Shown here: in pieces, positions 1-8,688 of the stretch | How the letters are laid out: each line of letters opens with the position of its first letter | Position numbering within the stretch: position 1 is the first letter of the stretch | Source of the DNA: Caballeronia sp. dw_19 | Lineage (GTDB): Bacteria > Pseudomonadota > Gammaproteobacteria > Burkholderiales > Burkholderiaceae | DNA length: 64,000 bases | NCBI RefSeq assembly: GCF_018449515.1 | Contig: NZ_JAAVUQ010000002.1 | Location: 62,001-126,000, forward strand | Reading direction: 5' to 3' | Program-made: the position numbers and the translations under genes | The notes under the pieces: generated by a model | Database searches by the model: none | Told to the model about the DNA's origin: nothing | The model's input: the letters and a program-made list of their open reading frames with translations, nothing else

Positions 1-45
1 GCCACGCAGAAGCAATATGGATTGAATCGAATGGTGGGGGTTTAA
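1..45 (+). CDS. 3' end of an upstream phage tail gene (partial)
   Basis: The window opens inside a reading frame that ends with TAA at 43-45; only the last 14 codons (ending GLNRMVGV) are visible. The stop shares its final base with the ATG of the next tail gene (TAATG), the same tight packing seen through the rest of the module. By position in lambdoid tail clusters the missing part would be a tape-measure or minor tail protein, but 14 residues cannot confirm that. Confidence 0.5.
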   Translation, partial: ATQKQYGLNRMVGV

Positions 46-545
46 TGGCTGATTTACCAGTATGGCCGGCCGTGCTTCCCGCGCCGAGCCCAGACGGCTA
101 CTCCATCACCCCCGTGACCGCCTATGCGCGCACGGACATGGACAATGGGACCGCACGGCAGCGGCGGCGATTCACGCGCACCCCGTCATACATTGCTGTT
201 TCGTGGATGCTGACGCAAGAGCAATTTGCCGTGTTCGAGGGCTTCATTGCGTATGAGATCGGGCTTGGTGCCAACTGGTTTCAAACGCGCCTCCTAAATG
301 GCTTGGGGATGAATCCGGTGCAAGCCCGGTTCATGGAAGATCCGCCGTACAAGGTCGCCACCCAGGGCAGCACGGGGTTAATCGTGCAGGTGACCGCGAC
401 GCTGGAAGTGAAGTCGCTTCCAGTGGTGACTAAAGATCAATACGACGTCATCAAGACGTACACGCCAGACGAGATTACGCAGATCTCTGACCCGCTTCAC
501 CAGGTCGTCCATGTCGAGTTGCCCGGCCCGTCGAGGTGGAATTGA
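45..545 (+). CDS. phage minor tail protein (166 aa)
   Basis: A soluble 166-residue protein with no signal peptide or membrane segment and no motif I can name. It is the first complete gene of a tail-tip run whose order (this gene, DUF1833 protein, NlpC/P60 protease, TipJ-type tip protein) matches the slots of lambda M, L, K and J. The start at 45 is supported by a purine-rich stretch (GGTGGGGG, 32-39) and by the TAATG overlap with the preceding gene. The stop (543-545) overlaps the next ATG. An M-like distal tail role is inferred from position only. Confidence 0.6.
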   Translation: MADLPVWPAVLPAPSPDGYSITPVTAYARTDMDNGTARQRRRFTRTPSYIAVSWMLTQEQFAVFEGFIAYEIGLGANWFQTRLLNGLGMNPVQARFMEDPPYKVATQGSTGLIVQVTATLEVKSLPVVTKDQYDVIKTYTPDEITQISDPLHQVVHVELPGPSRWN

Positions 546-1084
546 TGGCGACCATTACCGAAGCACTTGCTGAGGTTTATGCCAGCAACCCGCAGGATGA
601 AGTTGTGCTCGACACGCTGGAATTGAGGCACCCGGCATTCATTGACGATGAAGGTAACCCGGCGCCGATTCGCGTTGTGGCAGACCACGCCAACCTGACT
701 GCGACACTCGAATCGGACGCGCCTCTGAATGCATCGCAGACCGTGACGTTTATCGCGATGGCATTCCAGTTTTCGCTTCCATCCATGGAAGACGGACAGG
801 CGCCGCAGATTGACATCACTCTCGATGACGTTAGCGCGGACATCATTGGTCACCTGGAAAGCGCTGTGACGCAGACAGCGCAAATCGAATGCACGCATCG
901 CCGGTTCCTCGCATCGAACCCGGCCGCTGGCCCACAGGACGGCGAGCCTCTCACGCTTTACATCGCCAGTGCGACGGCCAACATTACCCAAGTGACGGCA
1001 TCGGCGACGCTGACCGACATTTATAACAAGGCGTTTCCGTCACGGGTTTACACGCCCAATGACTTCCCCGGGCTCGTGCGATGA
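545..1084 (+). CDS. DUF1833-family phage tail protein
   Basis: A 179-residue protein that I read as the DUF1833 family, found in many Burkholderia and Pseudomonas siphophages just upstream of the tail NlpC/P60 protein. It is beta-rich and has no transmembrane segment. It occupies the slot of lambda minor tail protein L, so a role in the distal tail tip is likely. I chose the ATG at 545 (TGATG overlap with the previous stop, AGGTGG at 533-538) over the in-frame ATG at 536. Its stop overlaps the next start at 1081. Family assignment is from overall pattern and context, not an alignment. Confidence 0.65.
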   Translation: MATITEALAEVYASNPQDEVVLDTLELRHPAFIDDEGNPAPIRVVADHANLTATLESDAPLNASQTVTFIAMAFQFSLPSMEDGQAPQIDITLDDVSADIIGHLESAVTQTAQIECTHRRFLASNPAAGPQDGEPLTLYIASATANITQVTASATLTDIYNKAFPSRVYTPNDFPGLVR

Positions 1085-1473
1085 ATGCCTCCGAAACGAA
1101 TGCATATATCGGGCTTCCATGGGTAGACGGTGCGCGCGGTCCTGACGCGTTTGATTGCTGGGGCTTGCTGCGATGGGTTGAGGATAAGCATTTCGGCTTA
1201 GTTCTACCCGAGCTTCCCGCGCTGCCTGACGAGACGCGCAATTTGTATCGTGCACAGATCGAGATGGGCGCGTGGACTGTCATTGATCGGCCGGTGCACG
1301 GTAGTGGCGCGCTGCTGCGCGGCGGCGATCGTCCGCACGTCGGCGTTTATCTGGATATTGACGGCGGCGGAGTGCTTCACGCTCAAGAGCGTGTCGGTGT
1401 CGTTTTCACCGCTAAACAACAACTTCGAATGGTGGGGTATCCGCGTGCTAGCTGGTACAGCTTCTCCGTATAA
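1081..1473 (+). CDS. NlpC/P60-family phage tail peptidase
   Basis: A 130-residue cysteine peptidase of the NlpC/P60 fold, the counterpart of the C-terminal half of lambda tail protein K. The catalytic cysteine is in FDCWGL (C26) and two histidines in PHVGVYLDIDGGGVLH (H86 and H100) complete the expected Cys-His-His set. Such proteins are thought to cut peptidoglycan or to process tail components during assembly or entry. The start ATG overlaps the previous stop (ATGA). The 3' end overlaps the 5' end of the tip protein gene by 29 bp in another frame. It lacks the Mov34/MPN domain found in full-length lambda K. Confidence 0.8.
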   Translation: MNASETNAYIGLPWVDGARGPDAFDCWGLLRWVEDKHFGLVLPELPALPDETRNLYRAQIEMGAWTVIDRPVHGSGALLRGGDRPHVGVYLDIDGGGVLHAQERVGVVFTAKQQLRMVGYPRASWYSFSV

Positions 1474-4400
1474 AGCGACGATCGTTCGCGCCGGCAATCC
1501 ATACTGCCACGCGCTCGACCGTCAAATCTACGCACTCGATGAGCCGGTGGCTCCTCGTGTCTGGGCGCAGCGTGTTGGCATTGATACACAGCGCTCAATG
1601 TTGTGCGTGAACGGTGACTATTGGCTTCGTCAAGACTGGGATCGCGAGCTACCCCATGGTGCGATCGCGGCGTTTATTCCAGTCCCGGCGGGGGGCGGCG
1701 GCTCGAATCCATTGAATGCCGTATTGCTGATCGCAGTTGCGATCGCGTCCGCTTATACCGCTGGTGCGGTGGGGGCCGCTTATGGCGCCGCATATGGCGC
1801 TGCGGCCGGGGCAGCGGTAGGCGTCGCCGGGAGTTTGCTCGTCAATGCAATTGTTCCGATCTCAGCAGTCGGAACGAGCGTAACCGGTGCGTCGACGAGC
1901 CCAACCTATTCGCTCCAGGCCAGCGGCAACACCGCCCGGTTGCTCGAGTCGATCCCGGTGGTGTACGGGCGCTTAAACACCGTGCCAGACCTGGCTGCTC
2001 AACCGTACACGGAATACGTCGGGAACGAGCAGTATCTATATGAGCTGTTCGCCATCTCGCAAGGGCAGATTTCGATTGAGCAGATATTGATCGGCGAAAC
2101 CCCGATCGGCAATTTCAGCGAGATTGATTACGAAATCGTAGGGCCGAATCAGCCCGTCACCCTGTTTCCGGACAACGTCGTCACGAGCTCGGAAATCAGC
2201 GGGATTGAGCTGCAGGCGCCGAACGACAGCGGCGACTGGGTTGGCCCGTTCGTGGCGAACCCCTCAGGAAGCGAGGCGAATTTCATCGGCATCGACGTTA
2301 CGTTGCCTTCTGGCTTGTTTTATGCCGCTGACGACGGATCGTTACAGCAGCTTTCGCTGACGTTCGAGATTCAAGCGCAGGCGATTGATGACAACGGCAA
2401 CGCGGCGGGCGATTGGTTCGACCTGGACATGCATCCGTTGACGATGGCGACGTCGCAGCCGCAACTCATCAGCTATCGGTATCCGGTGGCGCAAGCGCGC
2501 TATCAAATCCGCGCCCGGCGCACGACGGACCTCAATACGGACAGTCGCGCTCAGAACCGAATCGAGTGGGCTGCGCTTCGTGCATATCTGCCAAGTGAGC
2601 GCTATTACGGCGACGTGACGCTGCTGGCATTGCGGGCGCGCGCGACGAACTCGCTTAATTCCAACTCGGCGCATGACGTGCACATTATTTCTACGCGCAT
2701 GCTGCCGATCTGGAACGGCTCGACGTGGAGCGCGCCGCAGGCGACCACGAATCCAGCGTGGGCTATCGCCGATGCCGTGCGAAATACGTCGTATGGCGCT
2801 GGCCTAGCCGATAAGCGGCTCGACCTCGACGTGCTTTTGACGCTGGCGCAGACCTGGGCCACGCGAGGCGACGAATTCAACGGCGTGTTCGATACGAAGG
2901 GATCATTCTGGGACACGTTATCGACCATTTGCCGCGCCGGGCGCGCTTTGCCGATGTACTTCGGCGGCGTCATAAGTGTCGTGCGTGATGAATTGAAGAC
3001 CGTTCGAACCGCGATGTTCACGCCGCAAAACATCGTGAAAGGGTCGTTCTCAGCGCAGTATTCGTTCAACTCAGCCGACACGCCGGACTACGTCACGATC
3101 GAATATTTCGACGAGGCAACGTGGGCATGGCAGACGGTCGACTGCGCACCGACAGGATCCCCGATGTTGGTTCAGAAGAGCGTGAAGATGGTCGGCCCGA
3201 CGAAGCGCGCGCAAGCTTTCCGCGAAGGGCTGTATATGGCCTACGCAAATCGAGACCAGCGCAAAACCGTATCGATCACGACGGAACTGGACGGGCTGAT
3301 CCCGCGCTACGGCGATCTGGTTTCCATCTCACACGACCTGCCGAAGTGGGGAATCTCCGGCGTCGTCGAGGCGTTTGATGGATATGTAGTGACCGTGAGC
3401 GAGCAGCTCGAATGGACGCCCGCCGCGCAGCACTACGTTCGATTCGTCGAGCGAGACGGCACGCCGACCGACGCTATTCGGGTGAGCCAACCGGTAGGCG
3501 ACACGGATGACCTCTCGATGCGTTTGATGGACTCGCTGCCCCAATATTTTGAATTCAGCGACGGATTCTCGGAAGAGCCGACGCGGTTTGCATTCGGTCC
3601 GGCACTCGACAAGATCACGCAGGACGTTCGGTTGATCAAGGCCACGCCACGCGATGGCCAGGTGGAGATGACGTTCATCAACAATGCGGACAGCCCGCAC
3701 ACGGCCGAGACGGGCGTCAGTCCGCCGCCGCCCGTCTCACCGTCCCTGCTCTCCGGCGTGATTCATGCACCAATCGTGGCATCTATTGCGATCGACTTCA
3801 AAATCACGCCGGGCGATGTGTCGATCACTGCGGCGCCAGCGGCCGGCGCCGCGCGATACGAATATCAGGCGAGCGCGGACAACGGCGTTTCGTGGTCACT
3901 GCTCGGCATAGTTTCAACGAACACGCTAACTGCACCCGTCGCTGTAGGAACATGGCAGTTTCGTGTTCGCGCATATGGGGCGAGCGGCTTAGCCGGGCCG
4001 TTCGCGGTTTGGACGGGCGCTATCGAGGAATTTAAATACGCACCGGCCCCGCCGGTGCTGTCGTTGCGAGAACCGTTCACGGGCAATCAGCTTTCGATCG
4101 AAATCCAGCGCCTTCCTGAGGTCGACTTCTTTCAGGCGGAAGTAGTCGTCGGCGGAGTGTCGAAATACAGTGCGACCATCACGGCGCAAAATTTTACTTG
4201 GACGTTGGAACAGGCCCAGCAGTACGGCGCCGTCGCAGACACCTTCGATGTGAGGGTTGAAGGCGGAAACATCGCGGGGCTCGGCAATCCGGCGACGATC
4301 ACCGTAAAGAGCACACCGCCGGATGCACCTAACGTCTCGTACGCGCCTGGAATGGGCGGCAACGCCACGATCGCTTATTCGAGTGCCGCCACGGTTCAGG

Positions 4401-4609
4401 CCGTTGGCTATGTAGTTAGACAGGGCGGAACTGTGCTTTATGACGGTCCCGAAACATCCCTTTCAGTCGCGGCCGGCGAGACGTACACGGTCACTGCGTA
4501 TAACTCTTGGCACAGCGAGTCCGCGCCGGCATCGATAGATATTCCGACCGACGCGGGCGAGGGCGGCGGCACACCCGATCCGGGTGGTGGTGGCGGTGGC
4601 GGAACGTAG
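1445..4609 (+). CDS. TipJ/lambda J-like phage tail tip (host specificity) protein
   Basis: A large (1,054 aa) central tail-tip protein that forms the distal end of the tail and usually contacts the receptor. Residues about 90-138 are a Gly/Ala-rich hydrophobic stretch (AVLLIAVAIASAYTAGAVG onward), a hallmark of J-like tip proteins, possibly a buried or membrane-inserting helix. The middle is the conserved J-like part, residues after about 750 look fibronectin-like, and the C-terminus is a Gly-rich tail. The frame is open from 1250, but I place the start at GTG 1445, behind GGTGGGG (1431-1437) and just before the stop of the peptidase gene. Its length is close to lambda J (1,132 aa). An intrinsic terminator follows. 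Confidence 0.85.
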   Translation: MLAGTASPYKATIVRAGNPYCHALDRQIYALDEPVAPRVWAQRVGIDTQRSMLCVNGDYWLRQDWDRELPHGAIAAFIPVPAGGGGSNPLNAVLLIAVAIASAYTAGAVGAAYGAAYGAAAGAAVGVAGSLLVNAIVPISAVGTSVTGASTSPTYSLQASGNTARLLESIPVVYGRLNTVPDLAAQPYTEYVGNEQYLYELFAISQGQISIEQILIGETPIGNFSEIDYEIVGPNQPVTLFPDNVVTSSEISGIELQAPNDSGDWVGPFVANPSGSEANFIGIDVTLPSGLFYAADDGSLQQLSLTFEIQAQAIDDNGNAAGDWFDLDMHPLTMATSQPQLISYRYPVAQARYQIRARRTTDLNTDSRAQNRIEWAALRAYLPSERYYGDVTLLALRARATNSLNSNSAHDVHIISTRMLPIWNGSTWSAPQATTNPAWAIADAVRNTSYGAGLADKRLDLDVLLTLAQTWATRGDEFNGVFDTKGSFWDTLSTICRAGRALPMYFGGVISVVRDELKTVRTAMFTPQNIVKGSFSAQYSFNSADTPDYVTIEYFDEATWAWQTVDCAPTGSPMLVQKSVKMVGPTKRAQAFREGLYMAYANRDQRKTVSITTELDGLIPRYGDLVSISHDLPKWGISGVVEAFDGYVVTVSEQLEWTPAAQHYVRFVERDGTPTDAIRVSQPVGDTDDLSMRLMDSLPQYFEFSDGFSEEPTRFAFGPALDKITQDVRLIKATPRDGQVEMTFINNADSPHTAETGVSPPPPVSPSLLSGVIHAPIVASIAIDFKITPGDVSITAAPAAGAARYEYQASADNGVSWSLLGIVSTNTLTAPVAVGTWQFRVRAYGASGLAGPFAVWTGAIEEFKYAPAPPVLSLREPFTGNQLSIEIQRLPEVDFFQAEVVVGGVSKYSATITAQNFTWTLEQAQQYGAVADTFDVRVEGGNIAGLGNPATITVKSTPPDAPNVSYAPGMGGNATIAYSSAATVQAVGYVVRQGGTVLYDGPETSLSVAAGETYTVTAYNSWHSESAPASIDIPTDAGEGGGTPDPGGGGGGGT

Positions 4610-4633
4610 AACAAACAGATTTGAATCACCGAG

Positions 4634-4656
4634 GGGCCGCGCTGCGCGGCCCTTTT
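4634..4656 (+). terminator. intrinsic terminator after the tail tip gene
   Basis: A perfect 8-bp GC stem (GGGCCGCG at 4634-4641, CGCGGCCC at 4645-4652) with a CTG loop is followed by TTTT. It lies between the tail-tip gene and the tail-fiber gene and would limit read-through into the fiber gene. Confidence 0.8.
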
Positions 4657-4678
4657 CAATTTCAGAACAGGAAATGAT

Positions 4679-6658
4679 ATGGGCGCGGCTCTTCCAACGA
4701 TTCAAAAGATTGCCCGGATTAGCGTAGACAGTGATCTTCTGCACACGGTCGTGCACGGCACAGCCGGTCAAACAGTCGCAACAGAAGGTGGCGTCATTCC
4801 AACCGTCGCCGGCGCACTTTCTGCAATCCAGTCATTCAATGTGCGAGGGCAGTGGGCTACCGGCACGGCCTACGCCTTTAAAGACGTCTATACCGACGGC
4901 GGCGTAGCCTACATGGTGCTGCTGGCGCACGTGGCCACTACCATCGCCGCCGATCTCGCGGCCGGCAAGGTTGGCGTCTATCAGGGCGTGCCTCCCACGG
5001 AATTCACCTCGCGGCTATTTCGAGTCGTCAACACCGTCTCTGAGCTTGAGGGTCTATCTAAGACGGCGTATAACCGCGCGTTTGTAATGGGTGACCCCGC
5101 GACAGGGGGCGGACCGTACTACTACGACCCGAGCGATACCGTCAGCGATGGCAACGGCGCAGATATTGTCGTGGGAGCCGACGGCGGCAGGTGGAAGCTC
5201 ATCGGGAGCACTTCCATCGGAGTCAATGTCGTTGGAAAGCAACTGCTTACAAATACACCGCTCGGCAGTCCGCTCGAGACCAACTCAAGCTTTCAGTGCA
5301 TTGCGTCGACGCAAACAACTGAACAAGAATTCATGGCTCAGTTCGAGTTCTTGAGCAGCAAGCCTTCGAGCGTGCTTGGCGGCAAAGTGACTTTGTATAG
5401 CGCTATTCAAGCCTTTGCGGGCAGCGGTCCTCCCTGGGCGTTCAACACGGTCACGGCGCTTGAAAGCGGGTTTCCTTTTTCCACCACATCTGCCTTCGGT
5501 TACGAACTCGACATAAACAACCTCGCTGGCCCGTACGGCGATTTCGGTGTTGCGAATTCTGTTGGGCAGATGTTCAACGGCCTGGGCTTCATGAACACGG
5601 CCGCGCAGTACGTGAGCACCGGGACCGGCACGCCGATCTGGTATTACGGCATCCGATATGCCGCCGGATCCGTGCAGCAAGCGACGATTCAAGATTTCTC
5701 AAGCTCGGTAGTCAGCCTCGATATTCGTGGCTCACACCAATACGGACTGGATTTTGGGAATGCTTCTGCGTTCAGCGGCGGGGCACTGCGCATCGGGTAT
5801 GACGTAACAAAGGGGGCCGTGTCGAAGGGCATCGTATGCTCACAAGGTGACGACTCCCCGTTCCCCGTTATCGGTTGCGATACCAACGGACATGTGACGC
5901 TGGGCGGTTCAGCAGTGGGTAATCATTTTGTCGCCGGGCACTTTCAGCCGATTACCGACAACACCTATTTCTGCGGGAGTTCCATTCTTCGTTGGGCTGC
6001 CGTCTACTCAGCCAACGGCCAGATCCAGCCATCCGACCCGTCTCTTAAGACCGATATAGCCGACTTGCCGTCGTCGCTGCCCATCGTCATGGGTCTCAAA
6101 CCGAAGACGTTCAAATGGATCGATGGCGGCTCGACGGTGGAGATGGTAGACACGGAGGAGTCGTATCAGGTCACAGAGCCGGTCGTCACCACGGAGCTAT
6201 CCATCGATATGCGCAATGGCATCCCGGTGCAGGTGAGCAACCAGGTCACGCGCGATACGCCGGTCTACGACACGTTGCCGGTTGTGGATGAGTCTGGCGC
6301 TCCCGTCATGCAGACGATCCCGGCTCAGCCTGAGAAGCGCGACAGCGTGACCGGTGAGGTGATTGCACCAGCGCGGGCTGCCATGACGATGCCGCTTACC
6401 CATTCTGTTCCACGCATGGCCACCCGCACGGTGAAGAAAGCCACACTCGTCCCCCACGCCGGCAAGCGCACTCATTGGGGTTTTCTTTCCCCAGACGTCA
6501 AGACCGAAGTCATTGACAAGACGGGCATGGATTTCGGCGGCTACGTTCTCGCTGAAGACGGCGTGCAGCACCTACGCCCGGACCAGTTGCTTCCGATTCT
6601 CTGGAAGGCGGTTCAGGAATTGGCGGCGCAAGTCGAGTCGTTAAAGGGCGCGCCCTAA
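4679..6658 (+). CDS. phage tail fiber/spike with C-terminal peptidase S74 chaperone
   Basis: A 659-residue receptor-binding fiber. The C-terminal third is an intramolecular chaperone of the peptidase S74 type, recognised by PSDPSLKTDI at about 451-460, then a GLKPKTFKW block and a terminal helix (ALWKAVQELAAQVESLKG-like). In this family self-cleavage occurs between Ser and Asp of the SD pair, here S452-D453, which would release a ~207-residue chaperone after trimerisation. About 100 residues rich in Val, Thr and Pro are inserted between the two conserved halves of the chaperone, so it is longer than the usual ~100-130 residues. AGGA precedes the ATG by six bases. Terminators lie on both sides. 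Confidence 0.85.
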   Translation: MGAALPTIQKIARISVDSDLLHTVVHGTAGQTVATEGGVIPTVAGALSAIQSFNVRGQWATGTAYAFKDVYTDGGVAYMVLLAHVATTIAADLAAGKVGVYQGVPPTEFTSRLFRVVNTVSELEGLSKTAYNRAFVMGDPATGGGPYYYDPSDTVSDGNGADIVVGADGGRWKLIGSTSIGVNVVGKQLLTNTPLGSPLETNSSFQCIASTQTTEQEFMAQFEFLSSKPSSVLGGKVTLYSAIQAFAGSGPPWAFNTVTALESGFPFSTTSAFGYELDINNLAGPYGDFGVANSVGQMFNGLGFMNTAAQYVSTGTGTPIWYYGIRYAAGSVQQATIQDFSSSVVSLDIRGSHQYGLDFGNASAFSGGALRIGYDVTKGAVSKGIVCSQGDDSPFPVIGCDTNGHVTLGGSAVGNHFVAGHFQPITDNTYFCGSSILRWAAVYSANGQIQPSDPSLKTDIADLPSSLPIVMGLKPKTFKWIDGGSTVEMVDTEESYQVTEPVVTTELSIDMRNGIPVQVSNQVTRDTPVYDTLPVVDESGAPVMQTIPAQPEKRDSVTGEVIAPARAAMTMPLTHSVPRMATRTVKKATLVPHAGKRTHWGFLSPDVKTEVIDKTGMDFGGYVLAEDGVQHLRPDQLLPILWKAVQELAAQVESLKGAP

Positions 6659-6692
6659 CACCGACGAGTGATAAGCAGCACATGCATCGCAG

Positions 6693-6716
6693 GCCGCCCA
6701 CAAGGCGGCTTTTTTT
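6693..6716 (+). terminator. intrinsic terminator after the fiber gene
   Basis: GCCGCC (6693-6698) pairs with GGCGGC (6704-6709) across a five-base loop and is followed by a run of seven T. It separates structural genes from the lysis cassette. Confidence 0.8.
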
Positions 6717-6753
6717 ATGTCCGCGAGTGACGCGGCGTTTAGGAGGATAAGGC

Positions 6754-7071
6754 GTGGAAAACGAACTGCAACCGATGGCGGGTGCGCAGGAGAACGGACG
6801 GCCGTGGACGTTCGACAGGTCAGTGAATCTGCCGACTCTACTTACGTTGGTGGCAATGCTGGTCGCGACGCTCGGCTCCGGCTTCGGCATCTATCTGAAT
6901 TTTGATCGCCGCATCAGCCGCCTCGAGGATCGCACCGACCATGTGGAAAAGACGCAGGACGAACAGAAGGCCGACAACAAGGAGCAGCTCACGCGCATCA
7001 ACGAAAAGCTCGATCGCTTGCTATATGACCGTGCCGGCGTACGCCCCGAAACCCGAGGATGGACAAAATGA
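6754..7071 (+). CDS. small membrane protein with coiled coil, lysis cassette
   Basis: A 105-residue protein with one membrane segment (about 29-50, LPTLLTLVAMLVATLGSGFG) and a charged C-terminal coiled coil (about 55-90, RLEDRTDHVEKTQDEQKAD). It starts at GTG 6754 behind a strong AGGAGG (6741-6746). The stop overlaps the next gene at ATGA. Proteins of this plan often precede the holin in Burkholderia phages; it could be an accessory holin or antiholin, which is an inference from topology and place. Confidence 0.65.
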   Translation: MENELQPMAGAQENGRPWTFDRSVNLPTLLTLVAMLVATLGSGFGIYLNFDRRISRLEDRTDHVEKTQDEQKADNKEQLTRINEKLDRLLYDRAGVRPETRGWTK

Positions 7072-7331
7072 AATTCAAACTCTCGCTGGCCGACGGCTGG
7101 CAGCAGATGCACAAGAAAGGCGTGGTGATTCTGTCGAGCACGCTCGCTGCTGTCTCAGCATTCGGCCCGGTGATCCGTGACGCCTGGCACAACGTACCCG
7201 ACGATCTCAAGGCCATCATCCCGGCGCACACGCAGCAGGCCATCGCGTACGCGATTCTGTTCGCGTCGATCGTTGCGGTGCGCTACACGGCGATTCGCCG
7301 CGTTCCGTCAGATAGCGGCGGTGCGCAATGA
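7068..7331 (+). CDS. phage holin-like membrane protein
   Basis: An 87-residue protein with two hydrophobic stretches (around VVILSSTLAAVSAFGPVI and QQAIAYAILFASIVAVRYTA), short loops and a basic C-terminus. It lies directly before the endolysin gene, so it is the best candidate for the pore-forming holin. I prefer ATG 7068, which overlaps the preceding TGA and has GAGGA at 7055-7059, over ATG 7059. The stop overlaps the endolysin start (ATGA). The exact holin family was not identified. Confidence 0.7.
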   Translation: MKFKLSLADGWQQMHKKGVVILSSTLAAVSAFGPVIRDAWHNVPDDLKAIIPAHTQQAIAYAILFASIVAVRYTAIRRVPSDSGGAQ

Positions 7332-7984
7332 GCTGGCTCAACGCGATCTTGGGCATGTTCCAGCGAACGGCGCCATCTGTTCCAGGCACGCCCAGTGCCA
7401 ACGTGCCTTCCACTTCGGCCGGTAAGCCAAGTGTTCCAGATATTCCAGCCGTTGTACCAGCAGGATCCGATTGGCAGGTTGTCGATGGCCCGTCATGGCT
7501 CGACCTCGTGCGGCCGCTTGTCCAATTCTTCGAGAGCTGCCGCCTGGTCGCCTACTGGGATGCAACCGGCAAGGTCTGGACGTGCGGTTGGGGATCCACG
7601 GGCGCGGACGTGGTTGAAGGAACTGTCTGGACGCAGACCTACGCCGATGCTCGGCTCGATGCCGGTTTGAACACGGCCGGCGCCAAGGTCGATGCGGCGG
7701 TTCGCGTGAAGCTTTCGCCGCAGCAGAAGGCCGCGCTCGTCAGCATTCTCTATAACGTCGGCGCCGGCCGGGCCGCGAAGGGCAGCGACCCGGGTCGCGA
7801 TGGCATCGTTGTGCTCGCCAATGGCCAGCCGTCAACGCTTCTGCGCAATCTCAACGACCTCATATTTGCGACCGCAGCAGACCAGTTCCTTGTATGGAAC
7901 AAGTCGGGCGGCCAGATCCTAAACGGGCTGGTGAAGCGCCGTACTGCCGAGCGCAGCCTCTTTCTCACAGGGACATGGAAATGA
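7328..7984 (+). CDS. phage endolysin, lysozyme family GH24
   Basis: A 218-residue muramidase that cuts the glycan strands of peptidoglycan at lysis. The GH24 catalytic region is FFESCRLVAYWDATGKVWTC: E69, D78 and T85 fit the Glu-Asp-Thr arrangement of T4-type lysozymes with one extra residue between Asp and Thr. LSPQQKAALVSILYNVGAG is the second conserved block. Residues 15-47 form a Pro/Ser/Val-rich linker between a short hydrophobic N-terminus and the enzyme, so a signal-anchor-release type cannot be ruled out. Both ends overlap neighbours by four bases. Confidence 0.9.
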   Translation: MSWLNAILGMFQRTAPSVPGTPSANVPSTSAGKPSVPDIPAVVPAGSDWQVVDGPSWLDLVRPLVQFFESCRLVAYWDATGKVWTCGWGSTGADVVEGTVWTQTYADARLDAGLNTAGAKVDAAVRVKLSPQQKAALVSILYNVGAGRAAKGSDPGRDGIVVLANGQPSTLLRNLNDLIFATAADQFLVWNKSGGQILNGLVKRRTAERSLFLTGTWK

Positions 7985-8358
7985 CAGCACTCTTCGCATC
8001 GATCTGGCCGTATATCTTCAGCGGCGTGCTTGCGGCCGGCGGCATCTTGTTCGGCTGGCTGAAAACAAAGCAGGCCCAGACGAACGTCGCTCAGGCTGGC
8101 CAGAAGGTGGCCGAAGCGCAGACCAGCGCGGCCCAGGCGCAAACCCAGACCGCCGAGGTGCGAGACGCCGAAGCGCAGGCAAACGCCGCGGCGTCCGCCG
8201 CTGGCGCACAAGCAACCAAGGAGAGAACCAATGCGGAAAATGATGTCGCTGCTTTGCCTGTTGGCGCCGCTGATCAGCAGTTGCGGGACGATTGGACAAG
8301 AGCCGGTGAAGACGCCGGCCACGGTACAGGAGGTGCAGGTAAAGACCCGAATCGTTGA
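7981..8358 (+). CDS. Rz-like inner-membrane spanin subunit
   Basis: A 125-residue i-spanin candidate: an N-terminal membrane anchor (about 5-22, FASIWPYIFSGVLAAGGILFG) followed by an Ala/Gln-rich periplasmic coiled coil (about 25-90). The start ATG at 7981 overlaps the endolysin stop and has AGGGA at 7969-7973. The 3' part overlaps the outer-membrane spanin gene by 128 bp in another frame. This topology and nested arrangement are typical of Rz/Rz1 pairs, which fuse inner and outer membranes in the last step of lysis. Confidence 0.75.
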   Translation: MTALFASIWPYIFSGVLAAGGILFGWLKTKQAQTNVAQAGQKVAEAQTSAAQAQTQTAEVRDAEAQANAAASAAGAQATKERTNAENDVAALPVGAADQQLRDDWTRAGEDAGHGTGGAGKDPNR

Positions 8359-8500
8359 TACCGGGTGTGATTGGACGAAGGCTATCTACGTGAGCAAGGG
8401 CGATGTGTTGAGCGACGAGACCGCGAAAGCGATCCTCGCGCACAACCTGGCTGGCGCGAAGAATTGCGGATGGAAGCCATCCAAAGGAGCATCTCAATGA
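8231..8500 (+). CDS. lysC: Rz1-like lipoprotein spanin (LysC type)
   Basis: An 89-residue o-spanin. The signal peptide ends in the lipobox LISSC, so Cys18 would be lipidated. The mature part contains CDWTKAIYVSKGD, then AILAHN and a final cysteine in NCGWKPS, the arrangement of the P2 LysC/Rz1-like family. It starts inside the Rz-like gene (GGAGAG ahead of ATG 8231) in a different frame and runs 142 bp past it. The stop overlaps the next start. The long unique 3' extension puts it in the overlapping rather than fully embedded class of Rz1 genes. Confidence 0.8.
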   Translation: MRKMMSLLCLLAPLISSCGTIGQEPVKTPATVQEVQVKTRIVDTGCDWTKAIYVSKGDVLSDETAKAILAHNLAGAKNCGWKPSKGASQ

Positions 8501-8688
8501 CCAGGCTGTATTCCCCGGGTACGTCGCTTTCATTCATCGAAACCGATGCTCTTGCAAAGACCTATGCATACAACGCAGACGGTACTTTGAAGACGGAAAC
8601 ATGCGTGAACGGCACGACGACCCTCGTGAAGACCTATACCTACACCGCCGGCAAGCTCACGGGCGAATCTGCATGGGTGGCGCAATGA
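8497..8688 (+). CDS. small phage protein with YD-like repeat
   Basis: A 63-residue protein starting at ATG 8497, with AAAGGAG at 8483-8489 and an ATGA overlap with the spanin gene. It contains two related stretches, TYAYNADGTLKTET and TYTYTAGKLTGES, which resemble YD-type beta-hairpin repeats. No signal peptide or membrane segment is seen. It is the first of three coupled genes that follow the lysis cassette, a position where phages often carry receptor-binding or decoration proteins. Function unknown. Confidence 0.6.
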   Translation: MTRLYSPGTSLSFIETDALAKTYAYNADGTLKTETCVNGTTTLVKTYTYTAGKLTGESAWVAQ

